DNA of 64,000 bases from Hermatobates lingyangjiaoensis (taxonomy: Eukaryota > Arthropoda > Insecta > Hemiptera > Hermatobatidae). This document shows positions 54,351 through 64,000 of the stretch, piece by piece. Within the stretch, counting starts at the first letter, position 1; every line of letters starts with the position of its first letter. Location: assembly GCA_026182355.1 (NCBI GenBank), contig JAPFBL010000316.1, positions 124,001 to 188,000 on the forward strand. Direction: 5' to 3'. Position numbers and translations under genes: made by a program. Under the pieces are notes generated by a model. That model saw only the letters and a list, made by a program, of their open reading frames with translations. It did no database searches and was not told the origin of the DNA.

Positions 54351-55790
54351 AGTTTGCTCATGAAGTACGAGTAGATACATTTTCCTGCTTTGTGTCTAAA
54401 CGAGTATCCCTCTTTCCTGGTAATCAGAGAAAATTTAAGTTGCATTAACATTAAAAGACAAAATTATTATTAATTTTAGATTATTTCGAGGGATTATATA
54501 ACACTAAAAAGTTCAACAATCGAGTTTTACTTGTGTTCATTTGTCAGCTTTCCTACCTTAATCTACCCGGCTCTCTAATAATCTGATTATAATGCCACTG
54601 TTCAAAATTAGTAATTTATTACAAGCAGTTTATTTCTTCTTGGAAAGCATAATTAATTTTCAATTGTAATAATTCATATTTTAAGATACTTAAATGCACA
54701 ACATAAAAATTGTATAAATTATAGTAGTATAATTGATTTAAAACTGGTACTCACAGGAAAAACAATTTAGTCGCTTAGGACAGAAAAAACTACTTTTGGA
54801 GAAGTAAACAAAATCACTGTAGGAAACCATTTTTTCACAGTCAAGTGAAAAAATTATAAACCACAGTCAAGTCAATTGTAAACCATTACAATTCGTCAAG
54901 GAATAATTATAAACCATAAAGTTTTTTTCTTATACGTTTTCAAATGTTTGAACCGTAATTCGTAGCTGGCAATTGATAGAGAAGTTGTTTTTTCATTAAG
55001 TACATTGTCAAAATATCTCTTAATATCTAGTTTTTACACTAAACTTCACAAAGCCTTCAATTTCAGATATGAACTAAAAAAAGAGAGGAATTATTGAATT
55101 AAAAAGCTATTTTTTTGACAGAATGTTTAAAAAAATGATTAATCAGTCAACTATAATTAGGGACATAAATGAAAAGTAGCGATACTTGTTTCTTTGTTTT
55201 TTTTATTAATGGAAGAGATGACACAGCAGTGCACATAGATGTCAATGAAATAGGAGGAGAACGCATGAATGAAAAGAGTAGAGTCAACAAGACCATGAGT
55301 ACTGAGATAAAAGTGCTATTGTCCTATCAGCTTATCTTGAAATGCAGGAACTTTCGTAATACAGTCTAATCAGCAAGTCACTTCATGGCTGGGAGGTAGA
55401 AGAAGAAAGAATTTCTGTGAAAAAAAATATGAAACGAAAAAATGATATCCTGAAAGGGAAAAATGAAAAAAGATATCCAGAAGTATAAAAAGCTAGTCCC
55501 TTTTCTTTATCTCGCGTTTATCTGATTATGTTAACTGTTTTGTTAGATAGACCTTCCTATTTATTTACGTAACGGCGTCTTAACAATGATGATTCCTTCA
55601 GTTGATCAATTCCTCACCTGTTAAGTAATGCTTACTGTTTTGGACAAGTAGACCACATAAACAAAGTTTGAATAACAAAACTATGTCAGTTTTCAGAACA
55701 GACAAAAGTATAGTATAGTATATACTACTATATACTATAGTATACACCTAGGTTAGAAGTTTGAATGCATCAGTCTGGAACACACAGTTT
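54351..55790. other. no gene seen
   Basis: AT-rich. The 66-codon frame at 55169 has no recognisable motif. Confidence 0.5.
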
Positions 55791-55794
55791 ATAT

Positions 55795-56092
55795 CTAGGT
55801 TAGGTCGCAGAGGCTACACACATAAGCCAAGCATTTTGTGATACAATAAACATTCTACATTGAGAGTCCTAAATTTTGCCTATCTCAAGTATATTTAGAG
55901 TAGAGATCTTCAAAAATTACTTGACATCATACAGGCTCGGTATCGACAGTTTTACGTCCTCTCCGAGGGACGACGTGCTCAGATTTATTCACCTCCCGCA
56001 TGAATAAATCGAAGGCTAGAATGGGTTTCAAACCCCAGATCTACCAGTGCGGAGGCGAGCACGTTACCACCGGGTTGACCTGGCCTCCTTAG
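55795..56092 (-). mobile_element. tRNA-derived SINE, diverged
   Basis: Minus-strand copy. tRNA-like head near 56090-56010 (GGCCAGGTCAACCCGGTGG, box B region GGTTTGAAACCC), body motif GATTTATTCACCTCCCGC, and a 3' tail containing CTAGGTTAGG near 55795-55805. Confidence 0.75.
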
Positions 56093-56560
56093 TGTATCTC
56101 TAAAAGACCATCCCCTTGCTTTGTGTATATAGAAACCGTAACAAATAAATATTCGCAAATCATTTAAATTATTTAAACACACTTGAAAGTTCATTATTCA
56201 TCATTCTCAAGAAAGGTAGATAAACATGAACAACTATATGTGTTGAATGCACGTTTGTCTCAACCCAGTGTTTTCATCAACTTTATGTTGATACTTCCTA
56301 CTTTCCAAATATTGTAAAGGTTAACCTATTCAACAACCCAATGAATGCATTCTGTTTTTCTATTATAAATGTCTATCCTTCTTCCATTGTTCCATTAGAA
56401 AAATAAACATTTGAAAAAATTCATGACTTATTTGATTAACAAACTAGTAACAACATACAACTTATCAGCACGACTTGTTTCGGTAGCAGTTAGATAATCT
56501 TCTAATCAAAGTTGTAAAATTTTTGTAAAACAACTGAATAGCGTATACATATTTGTTCAT

Positions 56561-56816
56561 TGCAGGGTAAAAAACTTATGAAATGGTTTCCACATATAAA
56601 AATTTAATGGTATAAACAACGCGTTTCGAACACGTAGGTACAACAACGCGTTGTGGTACAACAGACACTCATCCTTAGTTATTGCCTGAGGAAGAACACT
56701 ACGTATTCGAAACGCGTTGTTTATACCATTAAATTCTTATATGAGGAGACCATTTCAGTAGCTTTTTACCCTGCAATAAGTAAATACCACATAGTAACAG
56801 ATTGCACTACGTTAGA
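56561..56816. mobile_element. family H foldback with 12-bp target-site duplication
   Basis: ATATTTGTTCAT at 56549-56560 and ATATTTGTTTAT at 56817-56828 (one mismatch). Arms GGTAAAAAAC/GCTTTTTACC, right tail GATTGCACTACGTTAG. The left hammerhead is truncated (56617-56640); the right one is intact. Confidence 0.8.
56678..56731 (+). ncRNA. hammerhead-like motif, family H, core intact
   Basis: CTGAGGA at 56686-56692, an extra A, stem GAACAC/GTATTC with one mismatch, GAAA at 56709-56712, CGCG, TTG. Confidence 0.6.
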
Positions 56817-56828
56817 ATATTTGTTTAT

Positions 56829-57350
56829 GTTAATATTAAGGAACATACAGACGGGACAGGTTGTTCATATGTAGTTGTATTTAAATTTGCATTCTTGTGG
56901 GTCGTACTCCCGGTGTAAGTCCAATATATTGTTGAACACTCCTGATTGTAGGTTGAGATTGGTGTCCTTTCCTGTATGGTGAGGACGTGAGTATGGTGTC
57001 ATTTCCTGTAGTGCTTCTAACAGAGTGTTTATTTCATTTGTGTCATTAGTAAGATAAATACTGAGTACCAGTGAGGCAGATGAAGATACTTGTTTTGATT
57101 GAAAGATCTCAGTTTTTTTCTGATTTTCTAACAGTGGGTTGGACGTTGATTTTTATTCCATATGTCCACTGTGAAATCTTGTTAAGGTAATATGACTTTT
57201 GAAGTTCCCGTAGCTAAATGGCATATCACTTATTCCTTCGGCTGTGGACCTTCTTGTATGAAACAGTAACTGGTGAAGGCAAAAGCTGAGTTTGATTTTT
57301 CTGTTTGAAACCAGCTTTATGTTTCTCCTTTATCAAGAATAGCACACTTG
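56829..57350. other. no gene seen
   Basis: AT-rich. A GATTGAAAGATCTCAGTTTTTT stretch near 57097-57120 is a faint family E remnant. Confidence 0.45.
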
Positions 57351-57353
57351 TAT

Positions 57354-57955
57354 CTGTGACGTAGCACGAGTGGGAGGGGGGGGGGGTCCACTCCTGGTGG
57401 CACGTGCCAGAGGGCGGTATTTTGAAGGGGTAAAAATAGAAAAGAATTAAAATAATAAAAAACCAAAAAAATCTGAAATTTTTTTCATAAATTTCATTTT
57501 GGGAAGACTCCAAAATGAGATTTTTAGCTCGTAATTGTTTTTATGTTTTATTTTAATTCCTGTTTTAAAACGAATTTTCAACTGTGATATTTATGAATTA
57601 TTTTATTATTTAAGGTAATACCTTACGTTATTTTAAATTTTAAATTTTTCAAAACTAGTTTTTTAATGGGGCTGAAAATTTATTATATTTATTTGTGTCT
57701 GGAGTTAATTTAATTTAACAATTTATTTATGATTTGAATTATACGTTTTTGTTTAGAAAAATCTTTGTTTTTCTTTGATGACTACTGTGTATGGATTCGT
57801 ATCCATTCTGTAATAAGATGAATGTTTGGAACTAATAACAGCTGTCTAAAATCATATCCTTGATTGTAATTTCATGAAAATAAATATTTTCAAAACGTTA
57901 TGTAGTTTTGAATATTAAGAGATTATCAATGGCTGCGGGGCAAATGTTACAACCA
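57354..57955. mobile_element. hAT-like non-autonomous element with G-run
   Basis: Starts CTGTGACGTAGC, then a G-run, then GCCAGAGGGCGG. Its 600-bp AT-rich body aligns with 62348-62911 (for example TTTTTAGCTCGTAATTGTTT and TTTATTATATTTATTTG). The right end is uncertain. Confidence 0.65.
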
Positions 57956-58182
57956 CACCGGGCGATCAAAATAGTTCCTGCACAACCGACTTGTTTTGGC
58001 ATGCAGTGACATTCATTCATAACTTAATTTCTGCTTCACGTTACCCTTCATCATCAAATTTATCAAATACTTCACTATTTTTTTATTTCTAAATGTTCTT
58101 TTTTGTTATTATTCTACATGTGGTAAATATATAAAAAAAAAGTCCATGTTATTTACAAAAAAAAAATAATATTAATATAGCA

Positions 58183-58505
58183 GGGGGCCAGGCTAGCTCA
58201 GTGGTTACTTGCTCTCCTCTGAACTGATAGGACCGGGGTTCAATCCTCACCTGGCCCTCGATTTATTCACGCGGGAGGTGAATAAATCTGAACACGTCGT
58301 CCCTCGGAGAAGAACGTTAAACCGTCGGTCCCGAGCCTGTACGATGTCAGGTACTCGTTAAAGATCCCTACTCTAAATACATTTGAGTTAGGCAAAATTT
58401 AGGACTCCCACTGTAGAATCAATCTTCATTGTATTGTATCACAAAGGGCCAATGCTTGGCCTACGTGTGTTCCCTTTGGGACTGCCACTGCAATCTAACC
58501 TAACC
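58183..58505 (+). mobile_element. tRNA-derived SINE, intact
   Basis: The tRNA-like head begins GGGCCAG, and the acceptor strand CTGGCCC pairs with it perfectly. Box A TAGCTCAGTGG and box B GGTTCAATCC are intact. The body ends in a tail CTAACCTAACCTA. TATTAATATAGCA at 58170-58182 repeats at 58506-58518 (13 bp). It is a relatively young insertion and the reference copy for the others. Confidence 0.92.
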
Positions 58506-58518
58506 TATTAATATAGCA

Positions 58519-59920
58519 AGAACCCCTTCTGTGAATTAAAAAAAAATGCTATATTTTTGTTTTGATCTTTTTTTTATATTGCAAGTTTTTATTAAGTGCT
58601 TGTGTATTTAGCATCTGACTACAATGTCATTCATATTTCGTTTCATAATTCATTGGAATGAGTTTATATTTTTAGCTTCAATGAACTTTTCTCATAAGAT
58701 ACCAATAACAAGTCACAGTAAAGTCGTTATGTTTCACCACAATTGTGCTTTTCTTTCCAGCAATCTCTTCCACTTTCAATATAATATTGCTAGCCAAAAT
58801 AAAATTCACTCCATTGCTGGTTTTGAATTCATTCGTATGCTTCTTAGCTGGTGTTTAACGCCTCAAGACGACTTTGCTTAATTATCCTCACGTTTCAGCC
58901 TGTGTGATAATATCATTTTCCCTTTATCTATAATTAATTACATATATTTCTATTAATGAATTTTCTTTATACTGAACTTTCAAATTAAATATTTTTATCT
59001 CTTTTTGTTACCATCATTTCGGCTTGATCATTCGATATACTCTCAGCCTCAAAAAGTGTAATTCCTTTTTCTGAGGGGTACACGTTTTTATTTTTACATT
59101 AATTAGTGTGATGAAATCGTTTGGTTATGCAATAATAAAAAAGATTTTACTATTTAATACTCGTACAAAATCGTTATTGTTTATCAGTTGTATATATAAC
59201 TAAGTAGTTTTAGTTTATTTATCAATCTTATTACTCTTAATTGATTTAAGATCGTCCTGACTATTGTTTTGTAAATCTAAATTGTTTAAATAATTTATCA
59301 AGTATATCGCTTCCTTCTTGATCAAATTTTATTTGTACATTTAAGTGTAATCCGTCTGCAATAGTATTGACTTGTGAGGAAACATCCAATTATTGAGTTA
59401 TTTTTAACATCCAAGCAGTTGTTCCTCTGTTCATCCACTGGCGATTAGTATTTCCTGAAAATCTATAGCTGAAAGAAGAGATTTGTCAATGCTAGTTAGC
59501 TTCTGAAAGCTCTCTGATAAATATCTTATCATCTGTGAACCCCTGAAACATGTGAATTTTCTTAAAAATATTTTATTGAAGCTCAATCATAACTTTAATA
59601 ATGAAAATTCCATCAAAAAAATGTATTTGTATTAATACTAAATACATTTATTTTATTTTTAAGTAATTAGTATTCATTTTTATGTGAGATATTAATTTAT
59701 TTTAAACATGCCATTTAGATATAAAAAGTATAAAGGAATTATGTAATATTTTAAAATATTGGAAACACTTTTTTACTCTATTCCACAGTTTATTTTTTAA
59801 GCGATTTCCATTCATAACTAATAAAATTGAAATATATATAGGAAAGGAGTTGGAATGTGTTTGAATCGTAGTAAAGAAGGCTTATTATTGTTTTCTCATC
59901 AGGTGAGCTCAGTCTCCGTA
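58519..59920. other. no gene seen
   Basis: AT-rich. The 85-codon frame at 58624 has no recognisable motif. Confidence 0.5.
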
Positions 59921-59924
59921 AATT

Positions 59925-60080
59925 CAAGTTACTTCTGTGTGACTGTATCACAAGTTACTTGTGTGACTATCACAAGTTACTTGTGTGACTGTATCACAAG
60001 TTACTTTTGTGTGACTATCACAAGTAACTTTTGTGCGACTGTATCACAAGTTACTTCGTGTAACTGTATCACTCAAGATA
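59925..60080. repeat. imperfect short tandem repeat
   Basis: Alternating units of about 23-28 bp built on TGTGACTGTATCACAAGTTACTT, about six copies. GTGACT..TATCAC makes each unit partly palindromic. Confidence 0.8.
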
Positions 60081-61490
60081 TTAATTTGTGATTCTCTGAC
60101 AAATGAAGAAAGATACAAGAGCATGCGTTAGCAATTTTCTTATCTCATATCTTTTTCAATCCTACTTTTGTTATCTATGATAACAGCTTTAAGCCTGTGT
60201 AACACGTTATCACCAGTATGATAACCGTGAAAGAGACATAATACATGGTTTTAGAGTAACAAGGTTATTAAAAGGTATGTTACTTCCAGATGCTTTATCA
60301 TCATCATAAATATTAATAAGTTAGTAACTACCTACGTGTGTCACGCTTTGTCATAAAATTGATAATTGGGCATATCTAATTGCTTCAATTAAATTACTGC
60401 TACAAATCAAAGTCATCATAATTGACAGCATTATAATTTATTATGAAATGAATACGTCATCATGACAGCCGATCAATTTAACTTTTTATACCTAAAATGT
60501 GCTTTATATGAGTACGAGGTCAGTAATTTTTTTTTAAAATTACATTTATAAGAAAAGGAGTTTTAATGCCTTTTTACGAATTCAGAAAATGTTTTTTTAA
60601 CGCTAAACAGATAACAATGAAATTTTCTTAAAAAACTGAACATAAGATTAGCCATGTACACAAATTTTTTATATAATTCCAATTGTTGCATAGGTGAATT
60701 GATATATGCATGTATTGATATTATATACTATCAAAACTGAATTTTGTTTTGGAATAATGAATCACCTGCACTACTGCTTTAATTTACTTTATTTACATTG
60801 ACTTAGAATTTTTTTTACTAAAATAAAATTGTTAATTAGGGATTTATTAAAAACAAGTTGAAATGTTCTATGAGTTAAGATGAAATGTTAGAAGAATAAA
60901 TTGTTAAATGTAAAATAATTAACCCCAGTCAAACATATATTTTCTCATACATTCCATGGTGCGATGGATGGTTGTCGAACATGTTTTTGACTAATCAAAC
61001 AAAACATATTTCGGTTGTTAACGAGTTTGATAGTATGTTTACTTAAATAAAGTTGAGTGTAGGCCACTCAAGTTTTTTTTTATCTTAGTTTTTATTCGTG
61101 TTCGTATTGAATATTTATGGGTAAGGCAGTACATGATCTGGTATCATTAGCTATTATGTTAATAATTGAAATACCATTTTAAGCTTAGCTAAAGATAACA
61201 CATTTACTGACAGTTGACAAGTTCACCTGGTCAGCTAGTACATATAATTCCTGAGTTGTTTAAAGATACAATTAAAGATTACTTTTAACATTTACTTATT
61301 TGAATGGAAATAAAACATAAGTAATCATTTATTTTTTGAACAGTGGCTAATATTTAATGTAATATAATTCCGGTGCATTGGTTGCATGAGTAGACATTAT
61401 AACATATTTCTGTTTTTTATTTGTCGCAGCTTGCTCATCAAGGAGATTGTATTCGATTTGATTAAAATAAAAGAAAGAATTATTTATATA
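60081..61490. other. no gene seen
   Basis: AT-rich intergenic DNA downstream of CPR gene 3. Confidence 0.5.
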
Positions 61491-61493
61491 GTT

Positions 61494-61499
61494 TTTATT
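61494..61499 (-). terminator. poly(A) signal of CPR gene 3
   Basis: AATAAA on the minus strand about 55 bases after the stop codon. Confidence 0.6.
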
Positions 61500-61553
61500 T
61501 GACTACTTAGATTGATTATTTACAATATTTTTACGACAGATGATATTGGTATG

Positions 61554-62214
61554 TTAGATATATCTTCTGTATGGGCTAAATCCTGGAGCATAGCCGATTG
61601 GGGCACGAGCAATAGCTAACGGAGCATGTGCCACAGCCAAAGGTGCGTGAGCCACGGCTACTGGGGCGTGAGCCACTGCTACTGGAGCGTGTGCCACAGC
61701 TACTGGGCGTGAGCCACAGCTACGGGGCGTGTGCCACAGCGACTGGAGCGTGTGCCACAACTCCAGCTTCTTTATGAACAACTGCGTTGAATCCGTTGAC
61801 AGGATCGGCAGTGTATTCGACAGTTCTTCTAGATCCATCAGGTTCAACAAGGGAATAGCTACCTTGGACAACATCTCCGTCTCTGGTCTCAGATTGACTT
61901 TTCGAGTCACCAGTAGTGGGATCTTGAACATCGTAGGAATAGCTGTACTGTGGATGAGGGTCGTATGGTTCTGGAGCAGCATGAGCAACAGATACTGGGG
62001 CATGGTGTGCTACTGCTACGGGAGCGTGAGCGACAGTTGCTATGGGGGCATGGGCTACAGTTGCTATTGGAGCATGGGCGACAGTTGCTATTGGTGCATG
62101 TGCTACAGTTGCTATGGGGGCGTGAGCGTAAGTCGCAAATGGTCTAGTGTAGGGTGAGATGAACTGTGGAGCGCCGCTACACAAAGCAACGCAGGCCAAA
62201 ATAGAAACCGCCAA
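61554..62214 (-). CDS. cuticular protein gene 3, exon 2 (RR-2 type), two frameshifts
   Basis: The exon starts after the acceptor TTTCTTTCAG (62215 upward) with TTG GCG GTT and reads [17 protein letters not shown], the rest of a signal peptide, phase 0. Then ATVAHAPI repeats, the RR-2 domain (about 61760-61960: [51 protein letters not shown]) and VAHAP repeats. Within the tail repeats, one C appears missing near 61721-61730 and one near 61701-61710. The first produces a stop after AHAP; past the second the frame resumes AHAP repeats and ends [13 protein letters not shown], stop 61554-61556. This is either a recent pseudogene or errors in C-runs. Exon 1 was not found up to 64000. It is a near paralogue of gene 2. 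Confidence 0.88.
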
Positions 62215-62347
62215 CTGAAAGAAACAACCAAATAAATACACACAATAGTCCACAAGTTTTAGAGATTGTCATTGTTGAGTTCTTATGATTTGAGTGCTTG
62301 CTACAACAAATAATTGCTAGTATTTGAGTACCACTTGCTACATTCAT

Positions 62348-62911
62348 CAGTGGTGTAGCAAGTTTTGAGAGGGGGGGGGGGGGGGTTCCGCCCTGGGCGG
62401 CACTTGCCAGAGGGCGGCATTTTTAAAGGGGGCAAACATAGGAAATAGAAAAAAATTAAAATAAAAACCTAACAAAATATTTGAAATTTCATTCAAACTG
62501 AGTTTTTTTTTAGCTCGTAATTGTTTTAAAGTTTTATTTGTGTAATACTGCTTTAAAACGGATTTTCAACCGTCATATTTGCAAATTAAAAAGATATTTA
62601 TTTTAAATTTTTCAAATATTTTTTTTTAATCGGGTTGAAAGTTTATTATATTTATTTGCATAGCCAGTTAATTTAATTTAAAAATCTGTTTATGATTTTA
62701 ATTGTATGTCTTTTTTTTTGAATTTTGATGACGACTGTATATGTATGGAAGTACTGTTATAAGATTAAAGTCTGGGACTAATAGCAATTTAAAATTAGAT
62801 TTTGATAGTAATTCCATGAAAATAATATCTTCAAGACGTTTTGGAGTTTTGAATGTTAATGGATTATGAACGGTCAGGGTGGGGGGGGGGGGGGTAGTTA
62901 ATACGTCACTG
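62348..62911. mobile_element. hAT-like non-autonomous element with G-runs
   Basis: Left end CAGTGGTGTAGC and right end complementary to CAGTGACGTA. G-runs at about 62370-62387 and 62879-62894, GCCAGAGGGCGGC at the left, AT-rich body. It is the second copy of the 57354 family. It lies about 130 bp upstream of CPR gene 3 exon 2, so probably in its intron. Confidence 0.7.
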
Positions 62912-64000
62912 CCAAACATGTTTGTTTATTATGATTTCCTGTTTGTTTTTATAAACAACAAATTAATACCATCATAATATTAACATGACTAATAATATTA
63001 TGTATATATTAAGTTCATATAGTTTACATATATTGTATATGTGACAAAATGTCACAAACTCTGTGAATTCATTTTTATCCAAACCTGTTATAACAGACAA
63101 TTGTGCATATTTAACCAAGTCTACAAGCACGTATTATCTTCACTCTTTAGCCAAATCAATATTAACTTCTGTTCTGTACTTAGAACCTTACTTATTCCAA
63201 ATTCAACATTTTGAACCATAATATTTTTATGTTTTATAAAAAATAATATAGTTTACCATCATTGTTCTTTTACTGACAATGGTAATTTATTCCAGATGTT
63301 ATGCACATTTATATTAAAACTATATTGTTTAGGTTTGTGACTATGCTTTCTCAAGAAAACTTGACAGAATCACTCATGTTTTACCCATCATCGTTAGTCT
63401 ACAACTCTAAACAGTCTTTATTTGTAATTTAAGTATTTACTAAGGATATATTATCTCCACAGTATAAAGCCTAACCCTGCCATACCGTTTGTTTTTATAT
63501 TAACTGCTATTGTTATAACCCATTATTGCAATATGTTTATAGAATAATATAATTTAAGTTTCTTTATTATTTATATATTATTATTTTATATATTTATTAA
63601 TTTATATTTACATAAAACAGTAATAAATTGTCGACCGTGGGTCGACATATTATATTGACAACCTATATTGTGGGTCTTTCAGCTATATTGACAAGCTTTA
63701 GGTTAATAAGAAACTTCTCTAATTATAATATAAGAATAAATATTACTAAAGAAACATAATTTCTATTATTACATGAGACTATCAAAATTATTAACTTTGA
63801 AGAAAAATCACGTATTTAAAAAAAATATGTGCCTTCAGTAAAGAAACTTTCAAATAGAACATTTTAAGATAGTTCTGTGCTTATCAAATGATACAAAAAT
63901 ATTTTAGATAGAACAAAACATTTACTGTGACTTACTAGATGTATGTTGATTTTCTGCAGTTATATAATATTAAATATTATAATTATTTATATATTATTGT
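62912..64000. other. no gene seen; probably intron of CPR gene 3
   Basis: AT-rich. I searched the minus strand for a short ATG exon followed by GTAAG and found none that fits. Confidence 0.45.

Noticed and set aside
58183..58260. Functional tRNA gene
   Set aside because: The tRNA-like head has boxes A and B and a good acceptor stem, but it is part of a repeated 320-bp SINE with target-site duplication.
62912..64000. Exon 1 of CPR gene 3
   Set aside because: The GTAAG candidates on the minus strand near 63184 and 63931 lack an ATG at the right distance or contain a stop.

Overview
This is a window of AT-rich, repeat-dense nuclear DNA from an arthropod. The arthropod call rests on three genes for RR-2 type cuticular proteins (Rebers-Riddiford chitin-binding consensus) with the usual exon plan: a 12-nt first coding exon, a phase-0 intron, then one exon carrying the rest. 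SINE tails that resemble the TTAGG telomere repeat agree with an arthropod. I cannot place the lineage further from sequence alone. There are no bacterial, viral or organellar genes, no rRNA and no ordinary tRNA genes.

Host genes: CPR gene 1 (+ strand; promoter about 14505, exon 1 at 14555-14566, exon 2 at 21618-22709), CPR gene 2 (- strand; promoter about 39520, exon 1 at 39440-39451, exon 2 at 36487-37020) and CPR gene 3 (- strand; exon 2 at 61554-62214, exon 1 not found and probably beyond the window). Gene 3 as sequenced carries two one-base deletions in its repeat tail. These would be secreted structural proteins of the cuticle.

Almost everything else I can recognise is mobile DNA. Penelope-like elements (PLEs) dominate. 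There are GIY-YIG endonuclease and reverse transcriptase remnants at 1300-1864, 6046-6535, 6990-8460, 41740-42200 and 52944-53540, and one long open RT/GIY-YIG frame at 45003-46477. Several N-terminal coding scraps run into (TA)n tracts. Around them lie many pseudo-LTR (pLTR) copies, often as head-to-head foldbacks. Nearly every pLTR contains a small hammerhead-ribozyme-like motif. By eye I count about 55 such motifs in nine sequence families (A-I), of which about 28 keep the whole core. All share one unusual trait: an extra nucleotide between the CUGANGA box and stem II, together with a two- or three-base-pair stem III that has almost no loop. One foldback family repeatedly shows target-site duplications of about 12 bp.

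Other mobile DNA: tRNA-derived SINEs (one nested inside another with a 13-bp duplication), several hAT-type non-autonomous elements with 8-bp duplications, a hAT transposase C-terminal fragment (44073-44600), an 89-bp minisatellite (29377-30116), many (TA)n tracts and G-runs. Stretches listed as 'no gene seen' are AT-rich and gave no recognisable coding signal by reading. All family names rest on motif recognition, not on database searches.
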